Positions 52,734 to 61,568 of a DNA stretch of 64,000 nt are shown piece after piece; position 1 is the first letter of the stretch; each line of letters opens with the position of its first letter. Source of the stretch: Ignavibacteriales bacterium (GTDB lineage: Bacteria; Bacteroidota; Ignavibacteria; Ignavibacteriales; Melioribacteraceae); contig JAPLFF010000007.1 of assembly GCA_026390775.1 (NCBI GenBank), forward strand, positions 1 to 64,000, given 5' to 3'. Both the position numbers and the translations under genes were made by a program. Under the pieces are notes generated by a model, which was not told where the DNA came from, made no database searches, and saw only the letters and a program-made list of their open reading frames with translations.

Positions 52734-52751
52734 ATAAATCAAAAGTTAAAG

Positions 52752-52873
52752 TGTCACGGAATGGTCCGTGACACCAATGTGAATGGTCCGGACACCAATG
52801 TGAATGGTCCGGACACCGATGTGAATGGTCGTCACATCAAGCCCGGACGTCACGGTCCTACCGTGACGAAAAA
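52752..52873. repeat. REP block right of RayT
   Basis: GTGTCACGGAATGGTCCGTG is followed by three shortened ACACCAATGTGAATGGTCC copies, then CATCAAGCCCGGACGTCACG and GTCCTACCGTGAC. The order and orientation equal those of the left block. Confidence 0.88.
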
Positions 52874-52877
52874 AATG

Positions 52878-54011
52878 TTATTTCAACGCTTGTTCAATAT
52901 CCGTAATCAAATCTTCCACATCTTCAATGCCTACAGAAAAACGAAGCAGACCATCTGTAATACCTAACTTATCACGCTCTTCTTTCGGAACGGAAGCATG
53001 CGTCATTGATGCGGGATGGCAAAGTAAACTTTCAACTCCGCCAAGACTTTCTGCAAGAGTAATTACTTTTAATTTACTTATAACTTTTTTTACGTTATCA
53101 AGACTTCCGAAATCCACTGAGATCATTCCGCCGAATCCGCTCATTTGCTTTTTTGCAAGCTCATGCTGAGGATGAGATTTAAGTCCGGGATAAATTACTT
53201 TCTTCGCATAAGATTTAGTTGAAAGGTATTCGGCAATTTGAATTGCGTTTTCGTTATGCTGTTTCATTCTAACAGCAAGAGTTTTTGTTGCGCGGAGTGT
53301 AAGCCAGCAATCAAAAGGAGAAGGGACCGCACCAACTGCATTCTGCAAATAGCGCAATCGCTCATGAATCTTTTCATCATTTGTGATCAACATTCCGCCG
53401 ACAACATCGCAATGCCCATTCAAATATTTTGTTGTACTGTGAAGAACAACATCGGCACCAAGTTCCAATGGCTTTTGAAAATATGGTGTCATGAATGTGT
53501 TATCAACTACACAAATAAGATTTTGTGCTTTGCAAATTTTTGCAACTGCTTGAATATCCGTTAGGTTAAGCATCGGATTAGTCGGTGTTTCAATGTAAAC
53601 TATTTTTGTATTCTTCTTTATTGCGCTTTCAATATTTTTCGTATCGCTTGTGTCAACCCATGAAAAATCCAATCCGTAATTTTTAAAGATCAATTCCATT
53701 AATCGGTAAGTGCCTCCATAAACATTATTTGAAACAACTAAGTGATCACCCGATTTAACTAATCCAAGAATTGCCTGAACAGATGAAAGTCCGGATGCAA
53801 ATGCAATTCCGTACTTCCCTTTTTCAAGAGTTGCGATATTTTTTTCGAGTGCTTGGCGTGTTAAGTTGTGCGTACGTCCATACTCGTAACCTTTATTAAC
53901 GCCCAGAGCATCTTGAGCATAAGTAGAAGTTTGATAAATCGGCGTTGTAATTGCACCGGTTGTCGGATCGGGAATTTGTCCCGCATGAATTGCATCTGTT
54001 GAAAAGCCCAT
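52878..54011 (-). CDS. Cystathionine gamma-synthase/lyase
   Basis: The 377-residue PLP enzyme has YEYGRTHNLTRQALEKNIAT, AFASGLSSVQAIL, YIETPTNPMLNLTDI, CVVDNTFMTPYFQKPLELGA and the PLP-lysine in LHSTTKYLNGHCDVVGG. SLGGVESLLCHPASMTHASV closes the active site. It either makes cystathionine from Cys or splits it to Cys. It lies 89 bases after the cystathionine beta-synthase gene, which favours a lyase in reverse transsulfuration. Confidence 0.92.
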   Translation of the reverse strand: MGFSTDAIHAGQIPDPTTGAITTPIYQTSTYAQDALGVNKGYEYGRTHNLTRQALEKNIATLEKGKYGIAFASGLSSVQAILGLVKSGDHLVVSNNVYGGTYRLMELIFKNYGLDFSWVDTSDTKNIESAIKKNTKIVYIETPTNPMLNLTDIQAVAKICKAQNLICVVDNTFMTPYFQKPLELGADVVLHSTTKYLNGHCDVVGGMLITNDEKIHERLRYLQNAVGAVPSPFDCWLTLRATKTLAVRMKQHNENAIQIAEYLSTKSYAKKVIYPGLKSHPQHELAKKQMSGFGGMISVDFGSLDNVKKVISKLKVITLAESLGGVESLLCHPASMTHASVPKEERDKLGITDGLLRFSVGIEDVEDLITDIEQALK

Positions 54012-54100
54012 GTTACTCTCGTTATTAATTTATAATTATGAGTTATTAGTTTTAAGTTGTTTAAAAAAATCTTAAGAAAAAATAATCCTTTCACGCTTCA

Positions 54101-55459
54101 TCATTCAAAATCTATTAAATCATAACGTGTAATAATATCGGTGATCCTTCCAAAATCCGATACTAAAACTGCATGCGCATCTTTTAATGCCCGGCGAACT
54201 TCATTTATACTTGCCTTCGCATTTATAACAAGAAAACTTTCTTCCATAACATCTTTAATATTTTTATCCATAATATTTTTGTCATCTAATATTCTAGAAA
54301 TAAGTCTGCTCTCACGGAGACTTCCGACCGGGCGTAATAATTCATTAAGTACCGGTATGTAAGAAAATACCTTTTCATTCATGATCTTAATTGCATCTCG
54401 AACAAGGATTGTATCGTGAACATAAACAATATCTTCGTTCCCTTTTTTCTTTTTGGCATAAGAAATATCACGCAGAGTTTTAATTTCAGTATCGAGCATT
54501 CGGTTATCTTTCAGCCATTCAACATTGTGTCCTTTTGATAAATAACGCTCACCGGTATCGCACACTATAAAAACGATCACATCATTTTCGGATAAATCTT
54601 TTGCAGTTTCCAAAGCAACATGAACAATAGTCCCGGTACTTCCTCCGCAGAAAATTCCTTCTTCTTTTGTAAGTCTTCTAGCAGCAGCAAATGATTCTTT
54701 ATCGCTTATGTTTAATATTTTATCAATGTACTGGAAGTGAACATTTTCTGGCAAACAATCTTGCCCGATGCCTTCAACGAGGTATGGAGTTCCTTTAATT
54801 ATCTCGCCCGTCTCTTTGTAATGTTTAAATATTGAACCAAGCGGATCAGCACCAATTACTTTTATATTCGGATTTTTTTCTTTGAGAAATTTTCCTGTAC
54901 CGCTTATTGTTCCGCCTGTACCAATACTTGAAACAAAATGTGTGATCTTTCCATCGGTTTGATCCCAAATTTCCGGTCCAGTTGTTTTATAATGTATTTC
55001 CGGATTTGATGGATTTGAATACTGATAAGCAAAAAAAGCGCCTGTCTCTTTTGAAATCCGTTTTGCAACATTAACATAATAATCGGGATGATCCGGTTCG
55101 TAAGTATTTGGAACAACTATTACTTCGGAACCAAATGCTTTTAGATAATTTATTTTTTCAGAACTAACTTTTTCTGTACAAACGAAGATACATTTATAAT
55201 CTTTAACAGCTGCAGTTATTGCAAGTCCAATTCCGGTATTTCCGCTTGTAGCTTCAACAATACAACCGCCGGGTTTTAGAATCCCTTTCTTCTCGGCATC
55301 AACAATCATGTTGTAACCAATGCGGTCCTTAACACTTCCGCCAGGATTTGCGGATTCGAGTTTAGCAAAGATCTGTGGTTTAAGACCTTTATTAATTTTG
55401 GAAAGTTTGATTAGCGGAGTTTTGCCGATCAAATCTAGAATTGAATTTTTATATTCCAA
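54101..55459 (-). CDS. Cystathionine beta-synthase
   Basis: The 452-residue enzyme has a type II PLP core (about 1-320; ANPGGSVKDRIGYNM with the PLP-Lys, ATSGNTGIGLA, SSIGTGGTISGTGKFL, GGSTGTIV). Two C-terminal CBS modules follow (about 340-450; VRDAIKIMNEKVFSYIPVLN and VRRALKDAHAVLVSDFGRI). It condenses Ser and homocysteine to cystathionine. The CBS pair may bind a regulatory nucleotide or SAM. It pairs with the lyase gene just downstream. Confidence 0.93.
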   Translation of the reverse strand: MEYKNSILDLIGKTPLIKLSKINKGLKPQIFAKLESANPGGSVKDRIGYNMIVDAEKKGILKPGGCIVEATSGNTGIGLAITAAVKDYKCIFVCTEKVSSEKINYLKAFGSEVIVVPNTYEPDHPDYYVNVAKRISKETGAFFAYQYSNPSNPEIHYKTTGPEIWDQTDGKITHFVSSIGTGGTISGTGKFLKEKNPNIKVIGADPLGSIFKHYKETGEIIKGTPYLVEGIGQDCLPENVHFQYIDKILNISDKESFAAARRLTKEEGIFCGGSTGTIVHVALETAKDLSENDVIVFIVCDTGERYLSKGHNVEWLKDNRMLDTEIKTLRDISYAKKKKGNEDIVYVHDTILVRDAIKIMNEKVFSYIPVLNELLRPVGSLRESRLISRILDDKNIMDKNIKDVMEESFLVINAKASINEVRRALKDAHAVLVSDFGRITDIITRYDLIDFE

Positions 55460-55706
55460 ACAAGCTATCCTTTCTCTTAAAAAGTTTCATTTAAAAATTG
55501 CAATGAAAATTAATTAAATAACTTTTAGGATTCTATATCGGCACTATTCAATTCTTTAGATTTAGTTGTATATTATAGTATAATAAATATAAAATAATGT
55601 AATTAGTGACCGAATATGAATATTTACATCAAAACGATTTGTGACATTGATTATATCTTCAGTGGTTTGCGAAATTAAAGAAATCAAAAAAAATAGTATA
55701 CGAATA

Positions 55707-56123
55707 ATGAACAGTGACTTTATAGCAAATAAAAGAAACAAATTATTTTTACTAACGTTAATTGTAACGGTTGTATTTATTATTTGTTCAAGTTTTTCAC
55801 TCGCTTTAGATTCAACAAGTCAAGAGAAGGATATCAAACCTAATTCGCAGAATGAATTTTCCAATCTTATCGCTTATCAAATTGAAAATAATTTATCATC
55901 TCCTGCAATAAATAATATTGATATGGATTCTTACGACTATGATTTATTAGACTATGATGATTACGTAAAACCACATAGGATACAAGACCGTGCCAATTCC
56001 AACTTACATATAGATCACTTACCTGGAACTTTTATCACCAGAAAAACATTCTTACTTAATAACATGTCCCCTCAGTATCCTCCTATTGAAAAAGTCATTC
56101 GATTGAAAAATTTTTTGATTTGA
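55707..56123 (+). CDS. Hypothetical membrane-anchored or exported protein
   Basis: Translation from ATG 55707 gives 138 residues with one hydrophobic segment (about 13-35; LFLLTLIVTVVFIICSSFSL) and an Asp/Tyr/Asn-rich rest (MDSYDYDLLDYDDYVKPHRI). No family is recognised; it is probably periplasmic. It lies upstream of the cytochrome genes on the same strand with a 97-base gap, and may or may not belong with them. The 55460-55706 region is AT-rich and shows no gene. Confidence 0.55.
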   Translation: MNSDFIANKRNKLFLLTLIVTVVFIICSSFSLALDSTSQEKDIKPNSQNEFSNLIAYQIENNLSSPAINNIDMDSYDYDLLDYDDYVKPHRIQDRANSNLHIDHLPGTFITRKTFLLNNMSPQYPPIEKVIRLKNFLI

Positions 56124-56220
56124 ATTCTGTTTTTCCTGACTTACTAATTTATAGGGTTTGCGTACTGTAAAATTTATAAACGTAACCTTTTTCATAATAT
56201 TTTTAAACGGAGTATAAAAA

Positions 56221-56679
56221 ATGAAAGGCCATTTAATTAAAAAAATTACAATCCTTGCAATTCTATGCGTACTTGTTCCAAGCTTTTTAGCCACGGGAAC
56301 AAATTTTAAAACTGCTAAAGATGAAATAGTATTATGCTACCAAGTTGGCGGTACTGATTGGAACGCACCTAAATTTGTTGATAAATTAAAAAATCCTTTG
56401 GTAGAAGATGCAAAGGCTATCAAAGATGGTAAAAATTTATACAATACTAATTGTTCCAGTTGCCATGGTGATAAAGGTGAAGGCAATGGACCGGCAGCCG
56501 CAGCATTAAATCCAAAACCGAAAAATCTTTCATCTAAACTGGTTCAAGAACAATCAGATGGCGCATTATACTGGAAAATCACTACAGGTAAACCGCCAAT
56601 GATTTCATGGAAATCAGCTCTATCAGAAAAACAACGCTGGTCATTAGTTAACTACATTCGTCAATTAAATAAGAAATAA
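56221..56679 (+). CDS. Periplasmic monoheme cytochrome c
   Basis: The 152-residue protein has a signal peptide (about 1-26), then a c-type domain: C78-x2-C81-H82 (NCSSCHGDKGEGNGPAAAAL), M127 in GKPPMISW as the likely sixth ligand, and the closing helix LSEKQRWSLVNYIRQL. It carries electrons in the periplasm. It lies 19 bases before the fused cytochrome-porin gene, which points to shared electron transfer across the outer membrane. Confidence 0.92.
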   Translation: MKGHLIKKITILAILCVLVPSFLATGTNFKTAKDEIVLCYQVGGTDWNAPKFVDKLKNPLVEDAKAIKDGKNLYNTNCSSCHGDKGEGNGPAAAALNPKPKNLSSKLVQEQSDGALYWKITTGKPPMISWKSALSEKQRWSLVNYIRQLNKK

Positions 56680-56698
56680 ATCTTGAAAGGAGGAAAAT

Positions 56699-58039
56699 AT
56701 GGGTCCTAAAAAAAACACAGGTATTATTCGTCCGCTTTTTCTTTTAGCTGTTTTTTTATTTTTTTCCAACCAAACACAAGCTATCCCCAGTTTTGCTCGG
56801 CAAACAGGTATGTCGTGCAATGCTTGTCATACAATTTTTCCGGAGCTAAATGCTTTTGGAAGACAATTTAAGTTAAACGGATTTACTTTAGTTGCCACAG
56901 AAACAATCCAGGCTCAAGCTGATAGCGAAACAACAATTCTAAGTTTACCAAAATCGTCTCCGTTTTCTGCAATGCTTCAGGCATCATATACTTATAAAAG
57001 TAAAGAACAGCCGGCAACGCAGAATGGAAATTTTTCACTTCCACAGCAACTAAGCTTTTTTATAGCAGGGGCGTTAACACCAAAGGTTGGTGGCTTTATT
57101 CAAGCTACTTATAGCGATCAGGATGGTGCATTCAAATTAGATAATGCAGAAATCAGATATGCAGACCAAACTGAATTGGCTTCAGAAAGTTTTACTTACG
57201 GTGTAACCTTAAATAATAATCCTACAGTTCAAGATTTATGGAATACCGTACCAGCATGGAGATTCCCATATGCCGGTTCTTCAGTATCTCCCACACCTTC
57301 AGCTTCTCCTTTGATAGATGGAGGTTTAGCACAGAACGTTGCGGGAATTGGAGTTTTCAGTATGTGGAATAATTTGCTGTACACAGAATTCAGTGTTTAT
57401 AAATCAGCACAGCAAGGAAGCCATAACCCGCCTGATAGTACATCAGCCGGAGTTTTAAAATCCTTCGCTCCTTACTGGCGCATAGCTCTTCAAAAACAAT
57501 TTGAAGATTGTTACTTGGAGCTTGGAACGTTCGGTTTATCTGCTACTATGTATCCGGCCGGAATTTCAGGACTAACAGATCAATATTCAGATGTTGGATT
57601 TGATCTGAATTTTGAAAAAACATTTGGTGCAAACATGTTATCCGCACGAGGTTCATGGATTCATGAATCGCGAACTCTTGATGCATCGGTAGCAAATGGA
57701 AATGCATTTAATGCATCTGGAAAATTAAATTCTTTCCGTGTAGTGGGTAATTACTATTTACATTCTCAGATCGGATTTTCCTTAGGATATTTTTCAATGA
57801 CAGGTGACGGCGATGCTATCTTATATGCACCGACGAGTGTTTCGGGAAGTGCTAATGGATTACCCGACAGCGGAGGCTTCACTGCAGAATTTGACTATCT
57901 ACCTTGGTTGAATACTAAATTGGCTGTGCAATATGTTGCTTATAATAAGTTTAACGGTGGCAGTAATAACTATGACGGTGAAGGAAGAAATGCTTCTGAT
58001 AACAATACTTTATACCTGCTCTGCTGGGTAGCGTTTTAA
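56699..58039 (+). CDS. Cyc2-like fused cytochrome-porin
   Basis: The 446-residue protein has a signal peptide (about 1-28). A single heme site C40-x2-C43-H44 follows in PSFARQTGMSCNACHTIFPE, then LNAFGRQFKLNGF. About 370 residues of alternating beta strands ending in CWVAF (aromatic C-terminal residue) form an outer-membrane barrel. This is the layout and N-terminal motif of Cyc2-type iron oxidases, which take electrons outside the cell and pass them through the barrel. A GGAGG ribosome-binding site precedes it. Iron oxidation is not proven; other barrel cytochromes share the layout. Confidence 0.8.
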   Translation: MGPKKNTGIIRPLFLLAVFLFFSNQTQAIPSFARQTGMSCNACHTIFPELNAFGRQFKLNGFTLVATETIQAQADSETTILSLPKSSPFSAMLQASYTYKSKEQPATQNGNFSLPQQLSFFIAGALTPKVGGFIQATYSDQDGAFKLDNAEIRYADQTELASESFTYGVTLNNNPTVQDLWNTVPAWRFPYAGSSVSPTPSASPLIDGGLAQNVAGIGVFSMWNNLLYTEFSVYKSAQQGSHNPPDSTSAGVLKSFAPYWRIALQKQFEDCYLELGTFGLSATMYPAGISGLTDQYSDVGFDLNFEKTFGANMLSARGSWIHESRTLDASVANGNAFNASGKLNSFRVVGNYYLHSQIGFSLGYFSMTGDGDAILYAPTSVSGSANGLPDSGGFTAEFDYLPWLNTKLAVQYVAYNKFNGGSNNYDGEGRNASDNNTLYLLCWVAF

Positions 58040-58048
58040 TGATTTACT

Positions 58049-58076
58049 AAAGCCCCATAACCTGGGGCTTTTTTTT
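58049..58076 (+). terminator. Rho-independent terminator of the cytochrome pair
   Basis: The perfect AAAGCCCC/GGGGCTTT stem with a seven-base loop is followed by a T-run ending at 58076. Confidence 0.92.
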
Positions 58077-58130
58077 GAAATGCTTTTTGTAATTATTATT
58101 TTTTGTTCAGTGTAAAAGAATCATAGTTTT

Positions 58131-59114
58131 TCATAAAACTAAATTATTTTTCTCAAGCCATTCATCATTATAAATAGTTGAAAAATATTTATAACCGTTG
58201 TCGCAAATAATTGTAATAATATTTGCTTCGCGGTTTAATTCCCTAGCGAGATGAACTGCCCCGCAAATATTTGCGCCGCTCGATCCGCCTGAAAGAATCC
58301 CTTCTTCGAACGCGAGTTTCTTTGTCCAGCCGAATGCTTTTTTATCTTCTATCTGCATCATGTCGTCAAGCATTTCAAGTTGTGCTGTGCGAATTAAAAA
58401 CTCATCACCCATTCCTTCAACTAAATAGCATTTTGGTGTTATCATTTTTTTATTTTTGAACCAATCATAAAAGACAGAACCAATCGGATCAAGACCAATT
58501 AATTTTATGTTAGGATTCTTTTCTTTTAAAAACTTTCCCGCACCGCATAAAGTTCCGCCGGTTCCAACTGCTGCTATAAAATAATCAATCTTACCATCCA
58601 TCTGTTCCCATATTTCCGGTCCGGTCGTCATATAGTGAGATTCATTATTATCTAAATTGTTATGTTGGTCTATGTAATAAAGCGACGAATCTTGTTTAGC
58701 TAAATTTATCGCATACTGATTATAAGATTCCGGGTGTTCGGGTGGTAACGTAGCATCAACTTTTACTACATCCACACCAAGTACTTCCAGCATTTTAATT
58801 TTTTCTTTGCTGGTTGTGTTACGAATTACAATTTTCAACTTGTAACCTTTTTGTCTGCAAACAATTGCCAAACCCATTGCAGTATTTCCGGAAGAGTTTT
58901 CTAAAATTGTATCGCCGGGTTTAATCTTTCCTTCCCGCTCAGCTTTTTCAATCATGTATTTCGAAATTCGATCTTTAATGCTACCGCCGGGATTCATAAA
59001 TTCTAACTTAGCCCAAATAGTTGCTTTCAATCCTTTTGAAATGTTGCCAAGCTTTACCATCGGCGTTCTGCCGATAGCATCAATTACACTTTCGTAACGA
59101 TTATTTCTCATCAT
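58131..59114 (-). CDS. Cysteine synthase-type PLP enzyme
   Basis: The 327-residue type II PLP enzyme has PMVKLGNISKGLKATIWAKL, MNPGGSIKDRISKYM with the PLP-Lys, ENSSGNTAMGLAIV, YIDQHNNLDNNESHYMTTGP, AVGTGGTLCGAGKFL and SGGSSGANI. It is smaller than the CBS at 54101 and lacks CBS modules. It is an O-acetylserine sulfhydrylase or a relative. It starts eight bases after fmt and closes the M1-def-fmt operon. Confidence 0.88.
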   Translation of the reverse strand: MMRNNRYESVIDAIGRTPMVKLGNISKGLKATIWAKLEFMNPGGSIKDRISKYMIEKAEREGKIKPGDTILENSSGNTAMGLAIVCRQKGYKLKIVIRNTTSKEKIKMLEVLGVDVVKVDATLPPEHPESYNQYAINLAKQDSSLYYIDQHNNLDNNESHYMTTGPEIWEQMDGKIDYFIAAVGTGGTLCGAGKFLKEKNPNIKLIGLDPIGSVFYDWFKNKKMITPKCYLVEGMGDEFLIRTAQLEMLDDMMQIEDKKAFGWTKKLAFEEGILSGGSSGANICGAVHLARELNREANIITIICDNGYKYFSTIYNDEWLEKNNLVL

Positions 59115-59121
59115 TGTTCCA

Positions 59122-60072
59122 TCAATTAATTAGAGAGTAACCTCTTAAAAATTCTTCCGCAGTCATTCGCTTTCTATCTTCAGGCTGAAGTTCAAGGATT
59201 TGAAGTACACCGCTTTTCGTTTGAATAAAAATTTCTTTTTTGGTCTGCTTAAAAGTTAATTGAGAATTAAGAATTGAGAATGGAGAATGAACATCAGAAT
59301 TTTCAATTTTCAATTCGTCATTCTCAATTAGTTTTGTTTTGTATACTTTATATGATTTACCATTATAATTGAAGTATGCGCCAGGATAAGGTGAAAGTCC
59401 GCGCACAAAATTGTGAATTTCGAGCGCGCTTTTATTCCAATTGATTTCACAAATTTCTTTTGTAATCTTGGGTGCGGGCGATGCTAATGAATCGTTTTGA
59501 TTTGTTAGTGAATAGTTACCGGAATCAATTAGATCAATTGTATTAAGAACTACTTCAGATCCAAGCATCATCATTTTATTATGCAGTGAACCAAAATTAT
59601 CCTCATTATCTATCGGTAGTTTTTCTTGTAAAATAATATTCCCGGTATCAATTTTATCTTCTAGAAAAAAAGTTGTTACTCCGGTTTGTTTATCACCGTT
59701 AATTAATGCCCATTGGATTGGTGCAGCGCCACGATATTTGGGAAGCAGTGAACCATGTAAGTTAAATGATCCTTTTGCAGGAATTGTAAATACTTCTTTT
59801 GGAAGAATGCGAAAAGCGACAACCACAAATAAATCCGGTTGTAATTCCTTCAACTGCAAAATAAAATCCGGATCATTTAGTGAAACCGGATTGTAAACCT
59901 CTAATTTATTTTCCAAAGCAAATTCTTTTACAGGCGAATAAGTAATTTGTCTTCCCCTGCCGCGTTCTTTATCAGGTGCAGATACAACTGCCATGACTTG
60001 ATGCTTGCTTTCTAAAATTTTTTGTAGAGAAGGAATTGCAAATTTCGGTGTGCCCATAAAAACAATTTTCAT
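59122..60072 (-). CDS. fmt: Methionyl-tRNA formyltransferase
   Basis: The 316-residue enzyme has MKIVFMGTPKFAIPSL, FRILPKEVFTIPAKGSFNLH (catalytic Asn), HGSLLPKYRGAAPIQWAL and TTFFLEDKIDTGNI. The C-terminal OB domain starts at VRGLSPYPGAYF. Within that domain about 25 residues (NDELKIENSDVHSPFSILNS) come from a non-coding repeat inserted in frame. The start is ATG 60072. It follows def in one operon, the normal pairing for making and removing the N-formyl group. Confidence 0.96.
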   Translation of the reverse strand: MKIVFMGTPKFAIPSLQKILESKHQVMAVVSAPDKERGRGRQITYSPVKEFALENKLEVYNPVSLNDPDFILQLKELQPDLFVVVAFRILPKEVFTIPAKGSFNLHGSLLPKYRGAAPIQWALINGDKQTGVTTFFLEDKIDTGNIILQEKLPIDNEDNFGSLHNKMMMLGSEVVLNTIDLIDSGNYSLTNQNDSLASPAPKITKEICEINWNKSALEIHNFVRGLSPYPGAYFNYNGKSYKVYKTKLIENDELKIENSDVHSPFSILNSQLTFKQTKKEIFIQTKSGVLQILELQPEDRKRMTAEEFLRGYSLIN

Positions 60073-60117
60073 TTCCAACTCATCAAAAAAATAAGATGGG
60101 ATATTTTCTGAACTGAA

Positions 60118-60663
60118 TTAAACTTCTGTGATCGGATAATCAATCTCTACTTCCCTTTTTATAATATTAGATAAATCTTTTTGCAGATTTTTCTTAACAT
60201 CTTCAGCCACACGATCTGGAATCATTTTGCCGATTAGATGATCATACTCATGAAGAATAACTCTCGCGAGCAAGTCATCGGCATCAATTTCAATTATATT
60301 TTCATCCGAATCTAGATAGCGAACTTTAATTGCCTGCGATCGCTCAACATCAGCACGAACTAAAGGCAGACTTAAGCAGCCTTCTTCCAAAATAATTTTT
60401 TCATCAGAGTGTAAAATAATTTCCGGATTAATCATTACAACAGGCTTAAAATTATCATATCCTTCAGTACCGTTAAGATCTAAGACAAAGATAGAATCAC
60501 GGTAACCAACTTGATTAGCAGCTAAACCAATTCCACGAGCATTGCGCATCGAATCAAACATATTTCTGATCTTATCTATAATCTCATCATTAACGGCATT
60601 AACTTTTTTCGCCTTCTGCTTAAGTATTTTATCGCCGTAAACTGTAATTGGTATTATTGCCAT
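60118..60663 (-). CDS. def: Peptide deformylase
   Basis: The 181-residue metalloenzyme has all three motifs: GIGLAANQVG, EEGCLSLP (metal Cys) and HEYDHLIGK (HExxH). It removes the formyl group from nascent proteins. It lies 45 bases before fmt and 11 bases after the membrane protein gene. It has a normal length. Confidence 0.98.
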   Translation of the reverse strand: MAIIPITVYGDKILKQKAKKVNAVNDEIIDKIRNMFDSMRNARGIGLAANQVGYRDSIFVLDLNGTEGYDNFKPVVMINPEIILHSDEKIILEEGCLSLPLVRADVERSQAIKVRYLDSDENIIEIDADDLLARVILHEYDHLIGKMIPDRVAEDVKKNLQKDLSNIIKREVEIDYPITEV

Positions 60664-60674
60664 GTAACTTTCAA

Positions 60675-61568
60675 TTATTGTGAATCAACTTTGATAGTAT
60701 CTGCACTTAAATCCTTAAATAAACTTACTTGAGTTGAATAGAAAAGCATTCTCACTAACAATCGAAAGATAATTAACATTTGCTGAAGAATAAAGATGAG
60801 TATTAGAAAATAGAATGGTGTACGTGGAATAAATCTTCCTATTACATTATAGACAACAGCTCCAAATGCACCTATTATTGCAACAATTAAGAAAGTAATA
60901 AAAACTTTATTAAAATTATTTTTAAGGAATACGACAGCATAATAAATTTCTCTAAATATTTGCGTCTTATCTCTAACTGCCAAAGAAATCTTTGAGTAAT
61001 CTGAAATTATTGTTACAATGCCGATAAAGAAAATCATTAGAACATATCGAATGAATTTGCTAATAAAATCCGCAGTAACGTTTTCAGAATTTTTCAATAG
61101 CAAAGTTATTAATTCTCCGATGTAGTAATTAATCTTAAAAGCTGCAGCAAAAAATAAAAGTGATATTAAAAGCACTTTAACAAATCTTGCAAAATACCTT
61201 ACTCCGCCAAAGAAAAAATCGACAGTATGATTTTTGTCCGGAAAGTGGAATACTGAAATCAATCCGCCCAGAAAAAAAGTTTGGACCAGCGCATAAATAC
61301 CAACAGTAAAATAAATACCCAGCGGTAATTGATCGAGTTGAATAGTATAAAGATTTCTGAATTGAAGATACCAGAAGTAATCGAAAGAATGTGCGAGGTG
61401 ATCGCTAGTTAACGATGTTCCAATATTATCCAATAAAATATTATAAACCGGTACAGCAAGAACCAATGCAGATGCAGCATTCATAACCCACATCAGAATA
61501 ACAAATTTAACATTGTGAAATACTGAACGCACTCCGTTGATCAATATCTGTTTAATGCTTTCTATCAT
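60675..61568 (-). CDS. Six-helix membrane protein, unrecognised
   Basis: The protein, starting at ATG 61568, overlaps the M1 peptidase stop by four bases (ATGA); the longer frame to 61643 runs inside the peptidase gene. The 297 residues have about six transmembrane helices (FVILMWVMNAASALVLAVPV, LGGLISVFHFPDKNHTVDFF). It resembles uncharacterised bacterial membrane proteins placed near deformylase. The coupling suggests joint function with the membrane-anchored peptidase. Confidence 0.75.
   Translation of the reverse strand: MIESIKQILINGVRSVFHNVKFVILMWVMNAASALVLAVPVYNILLDNIGTSLTSDHLAHSFDYFWYLQFRNLYTIQLDQLPLGIYFTVGIYALVQTFFLGGLISVFHFPDKNHTVDFFFGGVRYFARFVKVLLISLLFFAAAFKINYYIGELITLLLKNSENVTADFISKFIRYVLMIFFIGIVTIISDYSKISLAVRDKTQIFREIYYAVVFLKNNFNKVFITFLIVAIIGAFGAVVYNVIGRFIPRTPFYFLILIFILQQMLIIFRLLVRMLFYSTQVSLFKDLSADTIKVDSQ

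Noticed and set aside
52761-52967. Plus-strand frame with repeats of DTNVNGP
   Set aside because: It reads through the right REP block; the peptide periodicity is that of the non-coding REP array.
53861-54094. 77-codon minus-strand frame at the CGS start
   Set aside because: It is made of a repeat-like LITHNYKLITR stretch and the out-of-frame start of the PLP enzyme.
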